Shown: positions 1 through 8,011 of the stretch, piece by piece | Position numbering within the stretch: position 1 is the stretch's first letter | Layout of the letters: the number at the start of each line of letters is the position of its first letter | Origin: CAYWKU01 sp964459325 | GTDB taxonomy: Bacteria > RBG-13-61-14 > CAYWKU01 | Direction of reading: 5' to 3' | Assembly: GCA_964459325.1 (NCBI GenBank) | Contig: CAYWKU010000054.1 | Span: forward strand, 1 to 11,959 | DNA: 11,959 bases | The notes under the pieces: generated by a model | Told to the model about the DNA's origin: nothing | The model's input: the letters and a program-made list of their open reading frames with translations, nothing else | Database searches by the model: none | Translations under genes and position numbers: made by a program

Positions 1-1
1 C

Positions 2-415
2 TACTCGTTCACGCCGGATGAAAGCATGGGCGGTACTACCTGCACCGTGAGCATCAACGTGGACGACGGCACGGCCACCACCAACCAGCAGGGCGAGGTG
101 AGCATAACCGAGGACAACAAGGCGCCGTACTTCCTTACTTCCGTGCCGGGAACGGCCACTGAGGATGTGGAGTACACCTACGACGCCACGGCCTCGGACG
201 ACGATATTCCCGAAGACACCCTGACCCTGTCGGATGCGACCGACGGCACCAACACCTGCGGCGGCGCCATCTCCGGCAGCGCCGACGGCAAGGTGACGGC
301 GACCTACTCGTTCACGCCCGGTGAATCCGATGGCGGAACCACTTGCACGGTGAGCATCAACGTGGACGACGGCACAGCCACCACCAACCAGCAGGGCGAG
401 GTGAGCATAAGCGAG
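2..415 (+). repeat. In-gene tandem repeat, 303-bp (101-residue) period
   Basis: The segment beginning at nt 2 recurs at nt 305, an exact 303-bp period that keeps frame. Over 47-112 versus 350-415 the two copies differ at only two of 66 bases, so even synonymous positions are conserved. The first 45 bases are more diverged. This points to recent duplication or gene conversion in an adhesin-type repeat region that probably continues upstream of the window. Confidence 0.85.
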
Positions 416-3403
416 ACCAACCAGGACCCGTACTGGACTACGAACCCGAGCAATATCACCATAAACACCAGCACCACCTATGATGCCGTAAACGGTGAAG
501 CGGCCGACGACGATACGCCCAACAGCAACACCGATGACCCCGGTTACGTGACTTGCGGCAACGCAGGCGACGATTGCTCGTTCGACGTTACCGTAAGCGG
601 TTCAGGGGCCGGGTCGGTTGGTTGCGATACCAGCTTCACCTCCGGTTCCAGCGATGAGACCTGCATCCTAAACTACGAAGTAGCTGACGGTTGGGGCGCC
701 ACTACTGCCGATTCCATCACAATTACAGTGCAAAGCGGTGCTGGCGTCAACTGGACGGGCACTTCCACCAACGGCGACCTCGGCGGCATCAGGCCGCTGA
801 CGGAACGGGTGGCCAACAACTACCCCGCCGACTGGGACGAAGTGACCCTGAACTTCGACGGCAGCCTGTCGGGTTGTGACATTGCGGTTGCCTGCAGCGT
901 TTCCGGCGCGGTTACGGTGACCAGCGCGGTCGACCCCGACGACGCCACCAACTGCCTTGTGAGCGCCGACCAGGGTTACTGGCCGTCGGAGGAGGTCTGC
1001 GACATAACCATCAACAGCACCAGTCCGACTTGTGACGGCGCTAACTGCGGCGACACCGATACGTTCGTAACGTCGAGGCGTCTGACCGAGTGCTCGCCAC
1101 TGGGCGGCACCTGCGGCGGCTTCATCGACAACGGCGACTGGGGTACCTCCCCGACCACCGTTGAGATTCGGGCCGTCAAGAAGCAGGACTTCAGCGCCCT
1201 GAGCGGTACGAATGATTATCCGGTGTACGCACTGTTCGAGCAGAACTATGAAGACTGGTCCAATGTAATGAGAACGGAACAGTTCGACCACGAGGACGGC
1301 AACCACGACGGAGTGTTCCACATACCGGCGTCAAGCAGCGCCAAGGCAAAAATAACCGTATCCTGGAAGGGTGAAACCGGCGAGTGCACCGAAGATATGG
1401 GCGAAGACTCGGGCACTACCGACCGGGATTGCTTCCAGACCACAACTATGAGCGACGTGGACGCCCGGAAGGTGGTGCTGCCACTCGAGTACACCACCGC
1501 GGAATGGGTGGCCACCGAGAAATACTACGTGAACGGAGACGTCGGCATCGACACCTTCAAGAGCATGTTAGGTCCCGACCAAAACCAAGACTGGGTCGAC
1601 CCAATCAGGCTGGGCGTTGTGGCGCCGGTTTACAGGAACGCTTCGCTGGCGGACCTGAACATGGACGTTATCTTCCAGCCGGACGACGACGGCAGGACGC
1701 TTGTCCTGTGCTACGGTGACGACGGCAATTACACAATGAGGGTAGGCGCCGAATTGCCCTTCAACATCATGCTGCCCGACCTTGTAAGGGAGGATTGGAC
1801 TGTCGATTGCGACAACGGTCAGGCCAGCCCGGCGGACACCAGCTGGCGTTACTACACCAGCGAGCAGGACATCGAGCGCACCTTCATGATAGTTGGCGGA
1901 CTTGCCGACTCCACCGGGTTCTGCCTGTACAGGGGCCTGGCAATCGAGTCGTTCCCCATCTTCCTGAGCGCGTTCGGCACTTATAACGCCACGATTCCCG
2001 CCACTTACACCGACGGCGATTCCACCGACATCGGCGCCACGCCGTTCGAAATCGACTATCGCGACAGCGACCTTACTACCACCTGGCCGAATCCCAACGG
2101 CGCCTGCGACGGCGGCTCGAACTGCGTGGGCATAACCGTCGATATGACGCAGGCCAACGAATACCCGATGGACGTGGAAAGAACCCGCATGGGAACAGAC
2201 ACGACCCCGACTTACGGCGACCCTCAGACCGACCTTGCCGCTCCCTACGACGCCGGCGAAGACGTCAGGACGGGCGGAGCGCTGTTTGCACTCGGCGGCC
2301 GTATCCCCGGCGCAGACGCTTCCGACCCGGGCGGAATTGTCGTCTACCAGATACACATGACGCAGGAAATAGACGACAACCAGTTCACGGTGTTCCAGCG
2401 GCCCGAGGCCAATGATAATACCACCGCGGGCGAATTCTACGATTATGAGGACCGCGAGCCGTGGGGAGGTTCCGACAGCAACACGGGTGTAATCTCCAGG
2501 CTCGCTCAGGCTATCCCCTCCGGCACCGGCGATACCGAGCTGGACTTCAGCTCCGTGGAGGTGGCTATCAGCATTACCTCCGGCAGGCCGAACCTGCTCG
2601 ACTGGAAGGGCACCGCCGGCGCGACGACATCCGAGATGCCCGGCAGCGCGCTCCACAGCCGCGTGTTCAACGACGACGGCACCTTCACTACCGACACGGC
2701 GGAGAGCAACAGCGAGTTCCTGGGGCGTCCGGAAATTACCGACCCGACTCACGACGGCTACTACGTAGCGGAGCAGTGGGATTCATCGAACACCAACTCG
2801 AGGTCGCACCCGATTAACCGCAACGGCCAGATCAAGCGCGGCACCGCCGGATGTAGAGCCAACGATTGCGCTCAACCGGCTTACACCGATGCGATTAACC
2901 GGAAGACCGACGGCCCGTTCTACTTCGCCAAGAATAACAATACGCTGAACGTGGACACGAGCCGGTACGCCGACTACTTCACGATGTACATCGAGGACCA
3001 CGGCACGGCGGTGGACGGTCGTGACCACCCCGAGAAGAACTCGCCTGCGGACAACCGCTTCTGGAAGCTCATGGGCGACCTTGGCGGCTCGAACGGTTCC
3101 GCCAGCATCGAGTTCACTCTGCCGCACATCCAGCCCGGCAATCGCACCATCGGCGGCGTCACGGGCACCGTGCCCACTCCGTGGGAAGGCGCCGGTTATG
3201 AAAGCTCCAGTAGTCTGGGCGGCGCCACGCTCGAGTGGAACGTCATCGACGTAATCATCGGCACCGACCCAACCGGAGCGCCGGACGACCTGACCATGGG
3301 CGACTTCGACTACCAGAACCAGAACTTCAAGTGGTACAATATCGGCATGGAGTATGCCGGCACCGAAAAACACCAGTTCATCTGGAGATTCGACCAGGAC
3401 TAA
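2..3403 (+). CDS. Large surface/secreted protein with tandem Ig/cadherin-like repeats (5' partial)
   Basis: The reading frame is open from the first complete codon, and the residues before the first in-frame ATG (position 26) match the internal repeat, so the true start lies upstream. About 1133 residues are visible. The N-terminal part holds repeats of exactly 101 residues, with phrases such as APYFLTSVPGTATEDVEYTY, DATASDDD and VSINVDDGTA. These resemble dystroglycan-type cadherin-like or other Ig-like beta-sandwich repeats of bacterial adhesins. A more divergent unit follows (about nt 419-735). The remaining ~890 residues match no family I recognise. They are rich in Asp, Thr and Gly and have scattered cysteines, often close pairs (for example CDGANC, CDGGSNC, CRANDC), which suggests disulfides and an exported location. 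The end of the protein shows no LPXTG motif, PEP-CTERM or membrane anchor. Signal peptide and secretion route cannot be seen. A strong terminator follows. The surface role is inferred from composition and repeats. Confidence 0.8.
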   Translation, partial: YSFTPDESMGGTTCTVSINVDDGTATTNQQGEVSITEDNKAPYFLTSVPGTATEDVEYTYDATASDDDIPEDTLTLSDATDGTNTCGGAISGSADGKVTATYSFTPGESDGGTTCTVSINVDDGTATTNQQGEVSISETNQDPYWTTNPSNITINTSTTYDAVNGEAADDDTPNSNTDDPGYVTCGNAGDDCSFDVTVSGSGAGSVGCDTSFTSGSSDETCILNYEVADGWGATTADSITITVQSGAGVNWTGTSTNGDLGGIRPLTERVANNYPADWDEVTLNFDGSLSGCDIAVACSVSGAVTVTSAVDPDDATNCLVSADQGYWPSEEVCDITINSTSPTCDGANCGDTDTFVTSRRLTECSPLGGTCGGFIDNGDWGTSPTTVEIRAVKKQDFSALSGTNDYPVYALFEQNYEDWSNVMRTEQFDHEDGNHDGVFHIPASSSAKAKITVSWKGETGECTEDMGEDSGTTDRDCFQTTTMSDVDARKVVLPLEYTTAEWVATEKYYVNGDVGIDTFKSMLGPDQNQDWVDPIRLGVVAPVYRNASLADLNMDVIFQPDDDGRTLVLCYGDDGNYTMRVGAELPFNIMLPDLVREDWTVDCDNGQASPADTSWRYYTSEQDIERTFMIVGGLADSTGFCLYRGLAIESFPIFLSAFGTYNATIPATYTDGDSTDIGATPFEIDYRDSDLTTTWPNPNGACDGGSNCVGITVDMTQANEYPMDVERTRMGTDTTPTYGDPQTDLAAPYDAGEDVRTGGALFALGGRIPGADASDPGGIVVYQIHMTQEIDDNQFTVFQRPEANDNTTAGEFYDYEDREPWGGSDSNTGVISRLAQAIPSGTGDTELDFSSVEVAISITSGRPNLLDWKGTAGATTSEMPGSALHSRVFNDDGTFTTDTAESNSEFLGRPEITDPTHDGYYVAEQWDSSNTNSRSHPINRNGQIKRGTAGCRANDCAQPAYTDAINRKTDGPFYFAKNNNTLNVDTSRYADYFTMYIEDHGTAVDGRDHPEKNSPADNRFWKLMGDLGGSNGSASIEFTLPHIQPGNRTIGGVTGTVPTPWEGAGYESSSSLGGATLEWNVIDVIIGTDPTGAPDDLTMGDFDYQNQNFKWYNIGMEYAGTEKHQFIWRFDQD

Positions 3404-3427
3404 GCCTTTAACATAAACCGCTAACCG

Positions 3428-3463
3428 GGGGGCGTCCTCATCAAGGGGACGCCCCCTTTTTTT
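3428..3463 (+). terminator. Rho-independent terminator of the surface-protein gene
   Basis: A perfect 10-bp GC-rich stem (GGGGGCGTCC at 3428-3437 with GGACGCCCCC at 3447-3456) can extend by two further pairs and is followed directly by seven T (3457-3463). It lies 24 bp after the stop codon. This is the clearest intrinsic terminator in the window. Confidence 0.93.
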
Positions 3464-3555
3464 GGTAAGGCCGTCTTTTTTTACGTGGTAGGGGCGAGTC
3501 TCCTGTCGCACTCAGCACCTATGCGCCTTTGTCGGTAATGCCCGACAGGAAAATC

Positions 3556-3606
3556 GGAGTAGACAAGGGGCTGGAGTAGACAAGGGGCTGGAGTAGACAA
3601 GGGGCT
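3556..3606. repeat. 17-bp direct repeat x3 (unit 1)
   Basis: Three exact head-to-tail copies of GGAGTAGACAAGGGGCT lie at 3556-3572, 3573-3589 and 3590-3606. The third runs into the 24-bp palindrome. Each copy contains GACAAGGGGCT, nearly the whole left arm of that palindrome, so the sub-repeat looks like repeated slippage of the left arm. The same triplet occurs in unit 2 (3723-3773) and unit 4 (4168-4218). On both sides of the gap in unit 3 the partial copies imply at least four. Confidence 0.95.
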
Positions 3607-3619
3607 TAAGCCCCTTGTC
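3596..3619. repeat. 24-bp perfect palindrome (unit 1)
   Basis: The left arm GACAAGGGGCTT is followed immediately by its exact reverse complement, with no loop. Identical copies are at 3763-3786, 4041-4064 and 4208-4231. There is no T-tract, so this is not a classical terminator. It could form a cruciform or serve as a binding site; its function is unknown. Confidence 0.93.
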
Positions 3620-3911
3620 CCTCGGAGCTCGGGGTGACCTCCGGCTGACGCCTTACAGGCATGGCACTCATGTCGCCCTCAGCACCTATGCGCCTTTGTC
3701 GGTAATGCCCGACAGGAAAATCGGAGTAGACAAGGGGCTGGAGTAGACAAGGGGCTGGAGTAGACAAGGGGCTTAAGCCCCTTGTCCCTCGGAGCTCGGG
3801 GTGACCTCCGGCTGACGCCTTACAGGCATGGCACTCATGTCGCCCTCAGCACCTATGCGCCTTTGTCGGTAATGCCCGACAGGAAAATCGGAGTAGACAA
3901 GGGGCTGGAGT

Positions 3912-4011
3912 NNNNNNNNNNNNNNNNNNNNNNNNNNNNNNNNNNNNNNNNNNNNNNNNNNNNNNNNNNNNNNNNNNNNNNNNNNNNNNNNNNNNNNNNN
4001 NNNNNNNNNNN
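3912..4011. other. Assembly gap (100 N)
   Basis: Exactly 100 N interrupt the 17-bp repeats of the third array unit. A round 100 is a conventional placeholder, so the real length is unknown. The left flank ends ...GGAGT and the right flank starts GGGGCTGGAG, consistent with a collapsed repeat. Any open frame crossing it is an artefact. Confidence 0.97.
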
Positions 4012-4244
4012 GGGGCTGGAGTAGACAAGGGGCTGGAGTAGACAAGGGGCTTAAGCCCCTTGTCCCCCGGAGCTCGGGGTGACCTCCGGCTGACACCTTA
4101 CAGGCATGGCACTCATGTCGCCCTCAGCACCTGCGCGCCTTTGTCGGTAATGCCCGACAGGAAAATCGGAGTAGACAAGGGGCTGGAGTAGACAAGGGGC
4201 TGGAGTAGACAAGGGGCTTAAGCCCCTTGTCCCCCGGAGCTCGT

Positions 4245-4498
4245 GGCGACACTACTGTCGCCCGGCCGCGGGTTTAGCCCGACGGGTGGCCCCGACGTTA
4301 CACGTCGGGGTTGTCCGTCAGGACAACAGGAAACGGTGTTCGCGGTTCACAGGTGAAGGAATTTGAGTGTGGCGGTTCCCCGAGTTTCCTAATCCGGTTT
4401 CTTGTTGCTTGCGCAACCCGGACGTATAACGTCCGGGCCACCCTTCCCAGGGGGGAAGTGTGTGGGTTACCCCGTTTCAAGCCCGACAGGCGTGTCGG
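4245..4498. repeat. Cluster of short perfect hairpins
   Basis: Six or more perfect stems with 3-4 nt loops lie in about 250 bp: GGCGACA-CTAC-TGTCGCC (4245-4262); CCCCGACGT-TAC-ACGTCGGGG (4290-4310); TTGTCC-GTCA-GGACAA (4311-4326), abutting the previous one; GTTGC-TTGC-GCAAC (4404-4417), touching CCCGGACGT-ATA-ACGTCCGGG (4417-4437); CTTCCC-AGGG-GGGAAG (4443-4458); and CCGACA-GGCG-TGTCGG (4483-4498). Only the 4327-4403 stretch lacks an obvious stem. None has a good T-tract. The pattern resembles REP/BIME-type or small non-autonomous palindromic elements rather than ordinary terminators. Confidence 0.75.
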
Positions 4499-4563
4499 CC
4501 TGCCGGGGAAAAGTTTAAATCGGCGTTGAAACAAATCGTCAATTGAATTAATCTAACCGAACT

Positions 4564-5538
4564 ATGGAAGACGGCGCCCCGGAAAGTAATCCCTATGTAT
4601 CCATTATAATTCCCGTTTATAACGAGGAAGATAACCTGGCCGAGCTTGCCCGGGAGCTGGAAAACGAAGTCAGGTCGCTTGAAAGGAACTGGGAGCTGGT
4701 GATAGTGGAAGACGGGAGCGAAGACGGCACGTGGGACAAGTTGAGGGATTGCTTTGGAAGTTGGCACAACGGCGACATCAGGCTCATCAGGCTTGCGCGC
4801 AATTACGGCCAGACGGTAGCTCTGAGGGCGGGGCTGGACGTGGCGCGGGGGTCGATAATAGTTACAATGGACGGCGACCTTCAGAACGACCCCGCCGACA
4901 TCCACAAACTGATAGAGAAGGTTGAAGAGGGTTACGACGTTGCCAGCGGGTGGCGGAAGAAGAGGCGCGACCCCTTGCTTACCCGCCGGTTGCCGTCGTG
5001 GCTTGGCAACAAGCTGGTGTCGTGGCAGGCGGGCCTGAAGCTGCACGATTACGGTTGCAGCCTGAAGGCCTACCGGGGTGAGATTATCCGGTCGATACAT
5101 CTTTACGGGGAGATGCATCGGCTGGTACCCGCGCTGGCCCGTTGGATGGGCGCGAGCGTGGCGGAGGTTGAAGTCAACCACCGGCATCGCGGCGGCGGAG
5201 AGTCGAAGTATAACATGGGCAGGGTTTTCGCGGTGATACTTGACCTGATTTCGGTGAGGTTTTTCTCCAGCTATGCCACCCGCCCCACTCACGTGATAGG
5301 CATGTGGGGCATCATAGCCATCCTTCTGAGCGGCGCCTCGATTGCCGCTTTGATTTACATGAAGTTGTGGATGGGAGTGAACATGACGGGAAACCCGTTT
5401 CTTTACATATCGGTAATGCTTTTCATAGTCGGGGTGCAGTTGATAGCCCTCGGCCTGTTGGGTGAGATAAACATCCGCAGCTACTACGAGATACAGGACA
5501 AGGTGCCTTACCGGGTGAAGGAAACTCGGGTGGTATGA
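4564..5538 (+). CDS. Membrane-anchored GT2 glycosyltransferase (polyprenyl-phosphate sugar synthase type)
   Basis: This 324-residue protein has the order typical of bacterial dolichol-phosphate-mannose-synthase-like/ArnC/GtrB-type GT2 enzymes. An N-terminal GT-A fold carries SIIIPVYNEEDN (13-24) and VEDGS (48-52), followed by LARNYGQT (77-84) and the DXD metal site in MDGDLQNDP (102-110). HDYGCSLKAYR (161-171), HRLVPALA (185-192) and RHRGGGESKYN (207-217) follow, then two predicted membrane helices (about 244-266 and 278-300). Such enzymes transfer a sugar from a nucleotide sugar to polyprenyl phosphate on the cytoplasmic face of the inner membrane. The donor sugar cannot be read from sequence. 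The ATG at 4564 gives the expected N-terminus, although no clear ribosome binding site precedes it. The next gene starts on its stop codon. Confidence 0.92.
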   Translation: MEDGAPESNPYVSIIIPVYNEEDNLAELARELENEVRSLERNWELVIVEDGSEDGTWDKLRDCFGSWHNGDIRLIRLARNYGQTVALRAGLDVARGSIIVTMDGDLQNDPADIHKLIEKVEEGYDVASGWRKKRRDPLLTRRLPSWLGNKLVSWQAGLKLHDYGCSLKAYRGEIIRSIHLYGEMHRLVPALARWMGASVAEVEVNHRHRGGGESKYNMGRVFAVILDLISVRFFSSYATRPTHVIGMWGIIAILLSGASIAALIYMKLWMGVNMTGNPFLYISVMLFIVGVQLIALGLLGEINIRSYYEIQDKVPYRVKETRVV

Positions 5539-6728
5539 GATACAGCGTATTGATGATAGCCCCGACGCCGTTTTTCGGTGACCGGGGTTGCCACGTAAGG
5601 ATACTGGAGGAAATCCGGGCCCTGCAAAATGTGGGCGCCCGGATTTTGCTTTTAACTTATCCCGCCGGCAACGACGTGCCGGACGTGGATGTCCGGCGGC
5701 TCGAATCGCTCGGGTTTTTATGCAACGAAAAGGTGGGGCCTCAGTGGGGGAAATTGCTTCTGGATGCGGCGCTTGGAATGAAGAGCCTCAAGGAGGCTTC
5801 GTCGTTCGGGCCGGATATTATCCACGGTCATCTTCACGAAGGCTGCCTGCTCGGTTCGGTACTGGGCGGGTTATTGAGGATACCGGCGGTATTCGATTAC
5901 CAGGGCAGCTTGTCGGGAGAAATGTCTCACCACGGCTTTGTCAGGCCGGGCTCGCTGCCTTTTGCGGCCTTTGGGCGGTTGGAGAAGCTTCTTGACAGGT
6001 TGCCGTCGGCGGTGCTGGCAAGCTCCGAGACGAGGCGGAGAGTGGAAGGGGGCCGGAAGTCGGGCAAATGGTGGGTGGTTTCCGACGCCGTGTACGGGGG
6101 GGAGTTTCGGCCCATGCCGCGCGACGATGAGCTTGCGCAGCGGTTGGGTCTGCCACCGGACAGGCCGGTCTGCGCGTTCCTGGGATTGTTGAACGCCTAC
6201 CAGGGCCTGGACCTGCTCCTGGAGTGCATCGCATATATGAAATCGCTCCGAGGTAAAGCGGCGCATTTCCTGATTATGGGTTATCCCGGCGTGGAGCATT
6301 ATACCGCAAGGGCGAAAGAGTTGGGGGTGTCCGATTGGGTGACGTTTACGGGCAGGGTGCCTTACCACGATGCCCCCCGATACCTGAACCTGGCCGATTT
6401 TGCCGTTGCGCCCAAGATAGCGGCCACCGAATCCAACGGTAAAGTGATAAACTACATGGCCTGCGGCCTGCCCACGGTGGCTCTGGATACCGCCATCAAC
6501 CGGGAGCTGCTGGGGCCGGTGGGCTATTACGCGCCCTGGAAGGGAAGGGTCAAGGAAGGGGCGAAGGCGCTGGGGGAAGCGCTGCTCGAGCTGGCCCGCG
6601 ACCTCGAGGAAAGGAAAAGGCTGTCCGAGCTCGGTATCGAAAGAGTTGAAAAATATTTCGGGCGGGACAGGATGGCCCGGGACCTTACGGAGGTGTACCG
6701 TTCGATTCTATCGGGGCGGCACGGGTGA
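5535..6728 (+). CDS. GT4-family glycosyltransferase
   Basis: This 397-residue two-domain GT-B enzyme has an N-terminal acceptor domain with a glycine-containing loop (APTPFFGDRGCHVRILEE, 9-26) and HGHLHEG (97-103). Its C-terminal nucleotide-sugar domain has CAFLGLLNAYQGLDLLLE (213-230), FTGRVPYHDAPRYLNLADFA (271-290) and TESNGKVINYMACGLPTVA (298-316). It is cytoplasmic or peripheral to the membrane and would extend a glycan from an NDP-sugar; donor and acceptor are unknown. Its ATG overlaps the previous stop codon (ATGA), indicating translational coupling. The usual second glutamate of the EX7E motif is Asn306 here (NYMA in place of EAMA/EYMA). This may be normal for its subfamily and need not mean loss of activity. 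Confidence 0.9.
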   Translation: MRYSVLMIAPTPFFGDRGCHVRILEEIRALQNVGARILLLTYPAGNDVPDVDVRRLESLGFLCNEKVGPQWGKLLLDAALGMKSLKEASSFGPDIIHGHLHEGCLLGSVLGGLLRIPAVFDYQGSLSGEMSHHGFVRPGSLPFAAFGRLEKLLDRLPSAVLASSETRRRVEGGRKSGKWWVVSDAVYGGEFRPMPRDDELAQRLGLPPDRPVCAFLGLLNAYQGLDLLLECIAYMKSLRGKAAHFLIMGYPGVEHYTARAKELGVSDWVTFTGRVPYHDAPRYLNLADFAVAPKIAATESNGKVINYMACGLPTVALDTAINRELLGPVGYYAPWKGRVKEGAKALGEALLELARDLEERKRLSELGIERVEKYFGRDRMARDLTEVYRSILSGRHG

Positions 6729-6734
6729 TTATAA

Positions 6735-7763
6735 ATGCCGGTTGTAAGCGTAATAGTGCTCAATCATAACGGCGCCGGGTACGTGAAGGAATGCATTGAA
6801 GCTATCCTGGCCCAGAGCTTTGCCGATTACGAGCTTATCGTGGTGGATAACGGCTCCTCGGACGGCTCACTCGAAATAATACGGGGCATACTGCCGGCGG
6901 GGGCAAAGCTTATCGAAAACGGCCGTAATCTGGGCTACGCCGAGGGCAACAACCGGGGCATCGAGGGGGCGAAGGGGGAATGGGTGGCGCTGTTGAATAA
7001 CGACGCGGCGCCGGACAGGTTGTGGCTCCGGAAGCTGATGGACGCCGTCGGGGAAGAGGGGGGCGAAGCCGGTGTCGGAATGGCGGCATCGAAGATACTT
7101 TGCTACGAAGAAAGGGATATTCTGGACAATACGGGGCATTTGATTTATCCGGACGGGCTCAACCGCGGGAGGGGGCGTTTGGAGCGCGACAACGGGCAAT
7201 ATGAGGCCGAGAGGGAGGTTTTATTCCCCTCCGGGTGCGCCGGATTGTACCGGCGGGAAATGCTGGAGCAGGTGGACGGCTTCGACGCCGATTTTTTTGC
7301 ATACGGCGATGACGCCGACCTGGGGCTGAGGGGCAGGTTGATGGGCTGGAGATGTATTTTTGTGCCCGAGGCCAGGGTATATCACCGGTACTCCGCCGGG
7401 GCGGGGGCGTATTCGGAATTTAAGGCTTACCACGTGGAGCGGAACCGGGTATGGGTGATGGTGAAGCTTTTCCCGGCCGGCTGGATAGCCCGAAGCCCGC
7501 TCTACACCTTGTTGCGATACGGGCTTCAGGCTTACGGGGCGCTCTCGGGTAGGGGGGCGGCGGGGAAGTTCGCAGGAACGGGAGGGAAATTCAGGCTTGC
7601 GCGGATTTTATTGAAAGCGCTTTTGGACGCTGCAAGGGGTTTGAGGGTGAACATGGCAAAAAGGCGCCGGATTATGGCAAAAGCGGCGCTTTCCGGGAAA
7701 GATATGGCGGAGCTTTTGCGAGCGTACCGGATAAGCGCGGCGGAGATAGCGCTGAAGGAGTGA
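6735..7763 (+). CDS. GT2-family glycosyltransferase (rhamnosyltransferase-like)
   Basis: This 342-residue protein resembles the COG1216/WcaA-RfbN group. It has SVIVLNHNGAGYV (5-17), VVDNGSSDGSLE (36-47), NLGYAEGNNRGI (65-76), the NND metal-binding variant of DXD at 88-90, FPSGCAGLYRREML (164-177), and GFDADFFAYGDDADLGLRGR (181-200), the usual E/D-D-x-D-L acceptor-side motif. PEARVYH (211-217) follows. There is no strong membrane anchor. It begins 6 bp after the GT4 stop codon and completes a three-gene glycosyltransferase run, so it probably adds a deoxyhexose or similar sugar in the same cell-surface glycan pathway. The rhamnose assignment is only family resemblance. No sugar-nucleotide synthesis, flippase or polymerase gene is in the window. 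Confidence 0.9.
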   Translation: MPVVSVIVLNHNGAGYVKECIEAILAQSFADYELIVVDNGSSDGSLEIIRGILPAGAKLIENGRNLGYAEGNNRGIEGAKGEWVALLNNDAAPDRLWLRKLMDAVGEEGGEAGVGMAASKILCYEERDILDNTGHLIYPDGLNRGRGRLERDNGQYEAEREVLFPSGCAGLYRREMLEQVDGFDADFFAYGDDADLGLRGRLMGWRCIFVPEARVYHRYSAGAGAYSEFKAYHVERNRVWVMVKLFPAGWIARSPLYTLLRYGLQAYGALSGRGAAGKFAGTGGKFRLARILLKALLDAARGLRVNMAKRRRIMAKAALSGKDMAELLRAYRISAAEIALKE

Positions 7764-8011
7764 ACTTTCGGCGCGTTTATGTTTCATTTTATGTTGCAGG
7801 ATGCGCAACAGTTGCGTTTACGCAACAAGAAATTAATGATATTCCCTGACAGTTTATTGAACTTCTCATCACTTTTCCCTTCCAGACACAATCTTTTCTC
7901 TATAACTTGCTGTTTTGCATTGTTTTTTGAAAAAACCGTCGATGCGGGGTTTTGCGGCACAGTAATTGCTACTTGAATATGCCGCACATCAGCTCGAATG
8001 ATGCACCCATG

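Larger units (their letters stand above)
3511..4243. repeat. Tandem array of 167-bp units (about 4 copies, with assembly gap)
   Basis: Units begin with CTCAGCACCT at 3511, 3678, 3845 and 4123. The first two intervals are exactly 167 bp; the third contains the N run, and the last unit stops after GGAGCTCG at 4243. Each intact unit contains in order a hairpin TGTCGG-TAATGC-CCGACA, three direct copies of a 17-bp repeat, a 24-bp perfect palindrome, a GGAGCTCG segment, and a GGCATGGCACTCATGTCGCC imperfect palindrome. Units 1 and 2 look identical over most of their length. Sequence to the right of the gap carries shared variants (CCCCCGG for CCCTCGG; CTGACACC for CTGACGCC), so units may be missing from the assembly. 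It is not a CRISPR array, because there are no unique spacers. Confidence 0.93.
3464..4563. other. 1.1-kb non-coding repeat- and hairpin-rich intergenic region
   Basis: No credible gene lies here. Open frames across the repeats merely follow the repeat sequence or read through the N run. In order, the region holds a GGTAGGGGCGA...TCGC segment (3488-3509), four 167-bp tandem units (3511-4243) interrupted by the N gap, a dense set of perfect short hairpins (4245-4498), and an AT-richer leader (about 4510-4563) before the glycosyltransferase operon. In that leader TTGAAA (4526-4531) and TAATCT (4549-4554) are 17 bp apart and could be a weak promoter, but the second box is poor. No clear Shine-Dalgarno precedes the ATG at 4564. 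Confidence 0.75.

Noticed and set aside
1568..2752. 394-codon minus-strand open frame opposite the surface-protein gene
   Set aside because: Antisense shadow in GC-rich coding DNA, with an Arg/Val/Gly-heavy composition and no motif.
3773..4096. Open frames on both strands spanning the N run
   Set aside because: They translate through 100 N and follow the tandem repeat; there is no ribosome binding site or recognisable product.
3511..4243. CRISPR array
   Set aside because: The sequence between the short repeats is itself repeated; there are no unique spacers and no cas genes.
4564..7763. Complete capsule or O-antigen locus
   Set aside because: Only three glycosyltransferases are visible; no flippase, polymerase, sugar-nucleotide or export genes are in the window.
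7779..7976. 65-codon frame in the intergenic region before the redox operon
   Set aside because: No ribosome binding site, AT-rich, overlaps hairpins, and the product is unrecognisable.
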